This document shows positions 46,683-55,144 of a stretch of 64,000 bases of DNA, one piece after another (positions within the stretch are counted from its first letter, which is position 1; every line of letters starts with the position of its first letter). Origin of the DNA: Macrolepiota albuminosa (taxonomy: Eukaryota > Basidiomycota > Agaricomycetes > Agaricales > Agaricaceae); NCBI GenBank assembly GCA_027475525.1, contig JAMWFC010000100.1:434001-498000 (forward strand). Reading direction: 5' to 3'. The notes below the pieces were generated by a model that was not told the DNA's origin, did not search any database, and worked only from the letters and a program-made list of their open reading frames with translations. A program made the position numbers and the translations under genes.

Positions 46683-46705
46683 CTAGATGGTTGCAGGAGA
46701 GCAAC
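46680..46705 (+). promoter_or_regulatory. Gag-Pol junction TGA-CTA with hairpin (first copy)
   Basis: AAC-TGA-CTA-G is followed by GTTGC (46,690-46,694) and GCAAC (46,701-46,705), a 5-bp stem with a 6-nt loop. Pol-type codons (ATVQEVED) continue in the same frame. Confidence 0.6.
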
Positions 46706-47316
46706 TGTACAGGAGGTGGAGGACAAACAGGTCCCACTGAAAAGCCTGCTGGCAGACTTGCTGGCTATACTGATGTCTGAGAAAGAGTTTCAATGACAAG
46801 AGTAGGGGATAGACAAACCGTTGTAAGGTTGAATCTAGGAGATCTCACAGAAGAGCATGTATGTGCCTTATGGGAGCGATTTGAACCAAAGGTTCAGCCG
46901 CGTATAGCACACGTAGTAAAAGGGAAAGGTAAGGCTGTGAGCCTTACAGAGGAAGATATTCCTCGACTGCACCAGCAATGGCAACAGGAGTTTGCTGATA
47001 TTGTCAATGGAACAAAGGAGGAGCTTCCTCCGTGGTGGGAGGTTGACCATGAGATTAACCTCATTGACAATATTAAGCAGTACAAGTATCATCTGCCTCG
47101 CTGTCCAAGGAATATGTGGACATAGCAAATTTTGATCGCTACGATATGATCATCGGTACACTGTTCATGCGTAAGAACAAGGTGTCGCTGGATTTTGTGA
47201 ACGACTTGGTCGTTGTGAATGGTTCGCCTGTGAAGGCGGAAAAAGTTGTGCTAAACGACACAGATGGTCGGTTGAGGCGCTATCGCACGACTGAAAAGCG
47301 GCGTGATGAACGCAAC

Positions 47317-47339
47317 TGACTAGAAGGTCGCAGAGCGAC
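47317..47339 (+). promoter_or_regulatory. Gag-Pol junction TGA-CTA with hairpin (second copy)
   Basis: TGA at 47,317-47,319 is followed by CTA-G, then GTCGC (47,327-47,331) and GCGAC (47,335-47,339) around AGA. Protease and Pol are in the same frame here, separated by this one stop. UGA-CUA is the established high-readthrough context in fungi and animals. Readthrough is the natural way to make Gag-Pol. Confidence 0.65.
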
Positions 47340-50300
47340 TGTACAGGAGGTGGAGGACGAACAGGTCCCACCAAAAAGCCTGCCGGCAGACTCGCCGGCT
47401 GTACTAATGTCTGAGGAAGAGTTCCAAGGAACTCTGAAGAAGGGAAAGCACCCGGATGAGCCTAAGCAAGCTGTACAATGCAAGAATGAGCGTGGTAAAC
47501 GCGTGGTGGAGTCGCTGGAATGTCAGCCAACTAGCTCTCGAGTGAAAGTTGAGGATCTCGTCAAGGACGAGGTATATAGTACGATGGGAACTGTGGGGAG
47601 CACTAGGTTGCTAATGGATCAACCAGTGCCTCGGCCAGGAGTGCAATGGGCGTATGACCCACGTATGCCACAAGAGTGGAACGAATTGGTGGCGTCAATG
47701 GTGACGCAGACTATGGGAAGGGTGCAGGCGACCCAGACGGGGGAAGTATACCGTCAGGCACGAGAGGACAAGATATCCGAAGCAGTGGATATCGTACTGG
47801 ATGGGCTCTCGCTGAAAGCAAGAAGTGTGCAGTCGTCGTCAAGTACGACGAGAGTGATGGGTAGACAACCCGTTGTAAGGTTGAACCCGGGAGATCTCAC
47901 AGAAGAGCACGTACGTGCCTTACGGGAGTGATTTGAACCAAAGGTTCAGCCGCGTGTAGCATGCGTAGTAAAAGGGAAAGGTAAGGCTGTGAGCCTTACA
48001 GAGGAAGATATTCCTCGACTGCGCCAGCAATGGCAACAAGAGTTTGCGGATATTGTCAATGGAACAAAGGAAGAGCTTCCTCCGTGGCGGGAGGTTAACC
48101 ATGAGATTAACCTCATTGACAATACTAAGCAGTACAAGTATCATCTGCCTCGCTGTCCGTGAGCACTACAGGATCAACTTTGTGAAAAGACAAATAGATA
48201 CATAAATGCAAAGTGGTGGGAACCACGACCAGCGGTGCAAGCTGCACCATTACTTTGTATTCCCAAAAAGGATGGGACATTAAGAACTGCATTGAATGCG
48301 CGACAGCGCAATGATAATACAGTCAAGGATGTGACGCCTCTTCCAGATCAGGAAGTAATACGAGAAGATGTCGCGACAGCAAAGTATAGGTCAAAAATCG
48401 ACCTCACAGACGCGTACGAACAGGTTCACATTCACGAAGAGGATATACCAAAGACACTGTTTTCGTCCCTGATGGGGATGTTTGTGAGTAACATCATGCA
48501 GATTGGTGATTGTAATGCACCAGCGACATTTCAGAGGTTAATGACCTCAATCTTCCGAGATGTAATCGGGAAGTTTATGCACGTCTATTTAGACGATATA
48601 TTTATCTTTTCTGACTCCATTGAGGAGCATGAGCAGCACCTACGAGTCGTATTTGAACGACTATGGAAGGCCAGTCTCTATCTCAAATGGAAGAAGTGCG
48701 AGTTGTACGCAACTAGTATTGACTGCCTCAGTCACGTCATTGACGAGAAAGGTATTCATCCGGACATGGATAAGCTCGATTGAATCCGAGAGTGGCATAC
48801 TCCATGCACATATAATGATATCCAACGGTTTGTTGGACTTGTCAACTATATTGGCAACTTCTTGCCAGACATCACGGCCTATACAGGGCCACTAATGGCC
48901 ATGACCCAAAATGGGTCCCCTTTTCACTGGAGACCGCTGCATCAGCGGTGCTTTGAGATGATTAAGCGCATATGCGCGAAGACACCAGTCATCCGGCCAA
49001 TTGATCCACGTATCGACGAGCCCATCTGGCTCATATGCAATGCATCGAAGACTGGGGTTGGGGCCATGTTTGGCCAAGGCAAGACGTGGCAGACTTGCCA
49101 ACCAGTGGGGTTTATGTCCCGTAAATTCACTGCTGCCCAGCAGAATTATGCTGTACACAAGTTAGAAACACTCGCTATCCTGGAAGCCCTCCTAAAATGG
49201 GAGGATAAACTGATGGGATACAAGATCCATATCATCACGGATCACAAAGCACTAGAGTTTTTCAAGACTCAGGTGCACCTATCTCCGTGACAACGTCGCT
49301 GGATCGACTACATGTCGCGGTATCAGTTCGACATCACCTATGTGAAGGGTGAATTGAACAAAGTCGCAGATTGCCTGTCTCAATATTTTGAGAGTGATAC
49401 TTGAGATGACGTCGATGACGCGCATGACTATGTCCAGGCAGACAAACGTATTGACCCCAAGGGCGAAGACCTGCCCCTGCATCGGTTCCACGAGATCAAG
49501 GAACATAGGGTTGAGCTACGCGCCATGCGAGCGCAGGAAACACGTCACAGTAAGCGACTGCATGAGCAGCGAGAAACTTGCGATATCGAAGCACAGGTGC
49601 TGCTGGAGCATGAGGCCCCTCAGCTTCGTGAAGAGACAAGGCAAGAGGTGCCTATGAGAGGTACTGAGATGACGCTCCAGCAAGCACTGGAGTCACAAGA
49701 CCATATTCCTGCACCGGCCGACCTAGGCAATGCGCAATTCCGCACACGTATCCAACAGGGATACAAGGACGATAATCTCTTCGTAGAGATTCTGAACAAT
49801 ATCCAAGCACACCCGCGCTTCAAGGTGGAGCAACAGCTCGTCTACCTTATCAGACCCACGGGGTCCAAAGTCATCTGCATTCCCCGGGAGAGGTCGTTAA
49901 TTACGACTATCCTGGACCAGGCCCACAGAGTGGTGGGCCACTTTGGAACTCAGAAAACGCTGGACTATGTGCGACACTGGTACTGGTGGCTGCAAATGGC
50001 CAAGGAGACAAGTCAATTTTGCTCAACATGCGAGCTATGTCAACAGTCGAAAGTATCGACTCTGAAGCCACCAGGAAAGCTTCACTCGCTACCCATACCA
50101 GTCAAACCCTGGGACTCGATTGGGATGGACTTTGTAGGTCCGTTCCCCGAGTCAAAGGGTTTCAACTACCTTTGGGTAGTGATCTGCAGAATGACCAGTA
50201 TGGTCCATCTCATTCCGGTGAAAACCACCATGACAGCTTCGGACTTGTTGTGGATCTATCTCAAGGAGATAGTACGCCTCCATGGATTGCCAAGTTCAAT

Positions 50301-51207
50301 CGTAAGCGATTGAGATGCTAAATTCACTTCCAAATGGTGGAAGGAATTGCACAAACTGCTAGGAGCAAAGTTGCTCATGTCGACATCATTTCATCCGCAA
50401 ACGGATAGTCAAACTGAACGCGCGAATAGAAATATTGCACAGATATTGCAAGCATTTGTACGTCCTGATCAGAAGGACTGGGTGGATAGATGCCCACTCG
50501 TGGAATTCGCGATAAACGCGAGCATATCAGAGACTACAGGGTACTCACCCTTTGAGCTCAACAATGGCTACATGCCATCCATGATTCATGAACTTCGTAC
50601 GGACGAAGCTATTCATGTGGGAGTAAAGCAGTTTGCGTGCAACGCGCTAGGGAACTTGGCAGATGCCCATGATGTGATTATAGAATTGCACGTATGGCAA
50701 ACCAAACATGCGAATAATCGCAGACGTGACGAGCCAGACATCGAGAAAGGGAACCTAGTGTACCTGTCTACAAAGAACTTGAACCTGCCAAAAGGCAGAG
50801 TGAGTAAGTTGTGTCCAAAGTGGATTGGACCGTATAAGGTCCTTGAAGCGGAGCTGAGCATGTCTAACTATGTGCTGGAACTTCCCCATGCGCTGCAAAC
50901 GCGCAGGATAGTTCCCAAGTTTCATGTGTCGCTATTGCGACCGTATATGGCCAGTAGTGATGCGCTCTTCCCTAATTGCGCAACTCCAGAGCCGTATGAC
51001 TTTGGAACTGATAATGACCAGGAGTGGTTCGTAGATGACCTGATAGGTCATCGTTGGACAAAAGGAAGCCTCGAATTCGAGGTAAGGTGGAGCTTAGGTG
51101 ATACTACCTGGGAACCGCTAGTAAACTGCAAAGACCTTGCAGCGATGGACAGGTATCTAGAGCTGCAGGGCGTGAAACGCCCTCAGCAGCTAGCAAAACG
51201 CGCGTAA
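47320..51207 (+). pseudogene. Pol of element 1 (RT, RNase H, integrase, chromodomain)
   Basis: A single frame of about 1,295 codons with six TGA (47,929; 48,160; 48,781; 49,288; 49,402; 50,311) and no frameshift. RT: LNARQRNDNT, DLTDAYEQV, NIMQIGDCNAPATFQRL, YLDDIFIFSD. RNase H: ICNASKTGVGAMFGQG (first Asp now Asn; element 3 has ICDASKTG), ITDHKALEFF. Integrase: a zinc domain with HRVVGHF and CSTCELCQ, catalytic D in DSIGMDFVGPF, D in SSIVSD, E in QTERANRN. C-terminal chromodomain: EWFVDDLIGHRW, LEFEVRWSLGDTTWEPLVN, which in chromoviruses steers integration to marked chromatin. The stop lies at 51,205-51,207. Confidence 0.9.
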
Positions 51208-51433
51208 TGCGCGTGTGGTGGTGGAATGTGGACGAAGTCCACTTTGATTGCCGGTAAATGACCGGGTGGCCACTAAGTGTGGCTGTGATTGTAACTATTT
51301 AGGCGATTATGATCGCCGACGCGGCGCCGGGTGGCGTGTGTTTGTGGTTGTTTACACCACTGGCGGAGTTGGGAGATTGTTTTTTTCTTTCTCTCCTCAG
51401 TCCCAATACACGTAGTCTACGTGTTGCTTTAAA
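51186..51433 (+). promoter_or_regulatory. Pol to extra-ORF gap with hairpins and a pyrimidine tract
   Basis: The pol stop TAA sits in the loop of ACGCGC/GCGCGT. A second hairpin, GGCGAT/ATCGCC, lies near 51,302-51,317. A tract gtttttttctttctctcctcag (51,377-51,398) looks like a fungal 3' splice site and precedes the extra-ORF ATG by about 35 bp. A decayed copy at 3,190-3,434 retains the tract (as ctcttaag). It could carry a splice acceptor or an internal promoter for a separate mRNA; neither is proven. Confidence 0.4.
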
Positions 51434-54350
51434 ATGGCCTATTGGGGGCTGCAAAAGAGTGATCAGAGCCGGCAAGGCTCTAGTGGAGGGGGGAGACCCC
51501 CGAATATACAAGCATCTTCGCAGTACAAGAGACAGCTGCCATATCCGGCGGCGAGTCAGTTGCAGTCAGCGGGTGTGGCCTACCCGGGCCGCGAGGAGCC
51601 GCTTCTGTACCAAACACCCCTCCATTCGCAAGAGATGGAGATCAATGACGATGGGCGCTATGGGCGCCCGGAGGAAAGCACGCATCGAGAACGGTATTAT
51701 CAGGAACCGTCCTCACGCTCGTCTGCGGGTGTGGTGACGGGGCCGCCGTCAGTACCATGGGCTCATCGGCCCGCATTAGAATCGTATGAGGAGCCTGCGC
51801 CACAAGCGCAGAGATTAGCAGTGCCAGACATGCTGCTAGGCAGATTGGAGGCAGCGGGACAGCCAGTCCCTGCAACTGCATCCTTCCTGCAGGACAGTCT
51901 GGCCGTGATGGTGATGGAGGGATTGCTCGACCAGATTGAGCTGATGAAGAGGCAGCACGTGGCAGCGCTGGAACAGATCGAACGCGCATCTAAGCGCAAA
52001 GTTTCGTCATTCGAGGAACCAACCACAGAGGTCAAGAAGGCTAAGTATCAGCCCAGTCAACCGGTCAAGCCTCCACGGGCAAGGATGCCAGCGGAAGCGC
52101 AAGTTGCGCACTGTGAGCAGCCTGCTCAGCCCGTTGCTTCGTCGTCTCAATTACCCGATCCGGGTCCTCAGGCTTCGTCAGAGTTGCTGGCTGCGGTCAG
52201 TGAACCCTTGGCAGGTCTGTCCTTGGGTCAGCGGGAAGTCGCATCGTCTCGGGCCCCAACTAGGGTGCCCAAAACCGTCGCTGTGGCGCCAAGAGCGCCC
52301 ATTACTGTTGTCCCTCGTGCTGAGCCTGGAGGGAGAACTCTGGCGCGAAATGCGCCTGCCCCTCCGGTGGCTCAGCCACCATTTGAACCTTCCGCCCCGG
52401 CCAAGTCGGGGTCTGCATGCCAACGTCAAGGCCGTAAGCCTCCTCTTGATGCCTCCAAACTGGAGGTGATTGAGTTCCCGGCGGGCATTCCCACACAGGC
52501 TGGGAAGATCTCGATGTTATTTTTGTTGCCCGTTACCGTGCCCGCGCCGCAGGCACACTTCCCCGTGGTCGTCCTGACCATCGACCCTCGCTCCCTGGAG
52601 CAATATGACGGTCTGGTGGTGACCTCGAGGGATCGTCCCATGCCTGGAAAAGGCAAAGGCAAAGCGACTGTGCCCTCCTTATCTGACGAGAGCGACTACG
52701 GAGAGTCGAGCTCGGAGCAGGAGGAGGAGGCAGAGGAAGGGGAATTGGCTGCAGACCGATTCCAGAGAGTATCACGCAATAAGCGCATTGCGAAGAAGAA
52801 GGCAATCCACGCCAAGGAGCTGCAGGCCCTCAAACTGAGGGCCGAAGATGAGTTCTCAGGGAGAATCCCCGATGGATTGGGGGTGAAGGTGTGGGGACCG
52901 CTCGATATTGAGCGTACAAATTTGTGCTTCAGAGGAGCACTCAGCCATTGCACGTATTATTCATATCATTCAAACACTGTGCTGTTGGGAGCCAAGGCCA
53001 ATCGGGCAGCGGCGTATGAGTTTTCCTCTGGGCACCGTGCTGGCATTCCTGCCAGCGTTATCTACAAGTATTCCCCTCATGGCCTTCCCTGCACTCCATT
53101 AGAGCTGGATCGGCTCTACAAGTACTTTTCGAACGAGCACACTCCCCGTCATGAACGAATTGCCGCCTACCTCCTCATCACGGAGCTTCAGATGTTTGCT
53201 CAGCAAACCGACGAGTCACTTCATGACCAAACAATGATGCTCCTGATGAAGGACCCTCGCTACCAAAACCTCATCAACCCAATCCAGGGCTCTGACGACT
53301 TTGCGCTCGTTGAGTGCCGACACATTCTGGGGCGCTATTTGCGCACGAAAGAAGACAGTTCGACTGCGCTGCGCGTAATGCACGCTCAAGACCCCTCCAC
53401 ACCGTTTGACCTGGATCAGCTTGCGCAGTACGCGCTGATCTTTGGTCGTCCCGGTTTGGAGAACACCTATCAAGGCATTGCGGTGGATCAGGCCTACCGC
53501 ATGCACTGGCAAACCCTCTTCGGGTTTGCCTTATGCCGAGCTCTTTGCACTAACAGCGCAGCCAAGCCCGTGATTGTGCGGCGCATGACTCTCGTCATGG
53601 CCCGCCCAGGTTTGTATCATGAGGCTATTGCCTCGTACAATGCCATGTTCCCTGACCAGCCATTTGAGCCCCAACAAGGGCCCCAGCTGGAACTCCATCC
53701 CGTGCACATCCCCGACAATTTTGCACAAAACTTTTCCAACGACGACGTGCTACATGTCTTATTGCACAACCGGATACCTGCTGACTGGGTGGACCACGCA
53801 TATACTTATGGCGTGGTCTTCCTGGAACAGCAGTTCCACGCACCCACGATGTCTATGGACATCTTTCGACAGATCAATGACAAGCGCATGGAGCGCTTGA
53901 ACGAGTATGGCACCCCCCCCCGCAATCCCAGAGTGGGATGGATGGCGGGAGATGACCGAAGACAATCATTATTGTCTCATGTTCAAGCACGACGAAGAAA
54001 GTTGTCTTCCCGAGAACCCCGAGGCCAATGGCCTCTACTATCTCATTGGCATGGACCCGAACCAGGTCCACCTGCTAAAACGTCTGGCAGTGCATGCCAT
54101 GCCTGCAGCCGACACAGACCCAAGCCGGGTCAACCTCATTCCACGCACGGCGGCGCATGGTACGCTACCCACCAATGTTTCAGCGATTAACGTTGCACTA
54201 ACTGATTCTATGGTGGTAGACATGCCTGTAGTCGAGGGGCCTATAACCCCACCAAGGACGGAATCGGCGCCTCCCCCTCCCGCAATTAACGTCGCACTGG
54301 AGGAGGAGTCAATGGTGACTGATGCGGGGACATCATCGGACGGGTCATAG
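51434..54350 (+). CDS. Extra ORF behind pol, unknown function, conserved in families A and B
   Basis: It starts at ATG 51,434 (MAYWGLQKSDQSRQG) and is open for 918 codons to 54,190. At a run of nine C (53,913-53,921) the frame that matches other copies switches to 53,907-54,350, so the original protein was about 970 residues. Order: a Gln/Ser/Pro-rich N-terminus; a short helical region (LLDQIELMKRQHVAALEQIERASKRKV, quoted in parts: LLDQIELMKRQ, ALEQIERASKRK); a Pro/Ala/Ser-rich linker; a segment with KISMLFLLPVTVP; an acidic stretch (EQEEEAEEGE) with a basic one (NKRIAKKKAIH); then a ~400-residue globular C-terminal domain with YALIFGRPG, HWQTLFGFALCRAL, MARPGLYHEAI and DWVDHAYTYG. No signal peptide, membrane segment, zinc knuckle or DDE/RT motif is seen, so it is not Env-like. 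Counterparts: 6,790-11,985, 24,554-25,250 and 3,434-3,520. Confidence 0.75.
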
Positions 54351-54693
54351 ACCCATATATTTTTGTGTGTGGGTAATTCTGAGTAGTTCACTCGAATTGT
54401 TTCAGCTGATACGCACTCTAGAGTCGCATGTAGATACAGCGGACTCAGAGGAGGGGTCATTCTTGTTTTTGTTTTGTGCTTTGTTTCTTTTGTTAGTGTT
54501 TTTATATAAAACATTTTCAACCACTGCTGGCGCAATATGCGCCCTTGTCTGATAAGGACTGTTTCCTATTGTGTCCATAATACACATCTACACTGCGACT
54601 CAATACTAATGCTGTGAAGCAACGCAATACGCGTGTACTCTTCTGTCTCTTGCACTATCATGCATCCTTTATTCTACCCTACCTCCCTGCCTA

Positions 54694-54723
54694 AGACTGA
54701 GTATTCGGTCTCATTGGGGGGTA
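54694..54723 (+). promoter_or_regulatory. Stem-loop and polypurine tract before the 3' LTR
   Basis: AGACTGA and TCGGTCT pair (one U.G) with a GTAT loop, then cattggggggta abuts the LTR. G-runs next to the 3' LTR prime plus-strand synthesis. The stem-loop is shared with 24,536-24,553 and 6,763-6,779. Confidence 0.6.
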
Positions 54724-54896
54724 TGTAACGGAGTTACCCATGTCACTAGCGTCAACAATGCTATACTTGTTTAATATAGTATTACGTAAGACAACATCTT
54801 GTTTTCGCACTAAGTACTAGTCAAATCCGATATTGCGGTCTGATTTAGCACTGTGTGAAATACACAGATAGTTCTAACTCGTAACCCAAGGTTACA
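54724..54896 (+). mobile_element. 3' LTR of family-A element 1
   Basis: 173 bp, starting TGTAACGGAGTTACCC, ending CCCAAGGTTACA, followed by the TTCTG duplication at 54,897-54,901. It differs from the 5' LTR at five CpG-type positions. Confidence 0.93.
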
Positions 54897-55142
54897 TTCT
54901 GGCCAAACTGTGAAACAATTTTGTCTATTAGGACCATCTGGGAAAGCCATACAGTGCGTGAGTTTCGGTCCCATTCAACTGCAATCCCAACAACAAACCT
55001 CAGTAACCCTAAGTCAGTGATTGTCCAGGCTGAGTGTAATTGTTCCTTGAAGCATTTATTCTCAGCTTTGCTGCTAGCAATGGACAAGAAGTCATCAATG
55101 TAGAGTGTGGTGATGATAGTGCCAGACGCTGTCTTCCTGTAA
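54897..55142 (-). pseudogene. Copia pol, RT fragment
   Basis: On the minus strand: TLYIDDFLSIASSKAENKCF has the Copia YxDD active site, followed by ITDLGLLRFVVGIAVEWD and VWLSQMVLIDKIVSQFGQ. The gene continues at 42,900 on the other side of the inserted Gypsy element. At about 55,143 it is joined abruptly to family-B pol, so the central part of Copia (protease, integrase, N-terminal RT) is missing. Confidence 0.88.
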
Positions 55143-55144
55143 TA

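Larger units (their letters stand above)
46470..47743 (+). repeat. Imperfect 637-bp tandem duplication at the gag-pol border
   Basis: aaggaatatgtggacatagc at 46,470 recurs at 47,107, in both cases followed by the end of protease, the TGA-CTA junction and the pol N-terminus. The first copy lacks the segment corresponding to about 47,430-47,850 and jumps from cgctgtcc straight back into protease at 47,107. The copies differ mainly at CpG sites. It could be a real duplication or a join of two different copies made in assembly. Confidence 0.8.
42901..54896 (+). mobile_element. Complete family-A chromovirus-type Gypsy element 1 with extra ORF
   Basis: 11,996 bp between TTCTG target duplications (42,896-42,900 and 54,897-54,901), inserted in the RT gene of a Copia element. 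Order: LTR, Gag-protease, TGA-CTA, Pol with chromodomain, a 226-bp gap, an extra ORF of about 970 codons, stem-loop, G-run, LTR. Coding frames are open except for TGA codons, a frameshift at a C9 run and a 637-bp imperfect duplication at the gag-pol border. Confidence 0.93.

Noticed and set aside
45696..50313. A genetic code in which TGA is a sense codon
   Set aside because: The kinase gene and the other elements do not need it, and each TGA is explained by CGA to TGA change at CpG.
51434..54350. An env gene making element 1 an errantivirus-like provirus
   Set aside because: The position fits, but no signal peptide, membrane anchor or cleavage site is visible, and the N-terminus is low-complexity.
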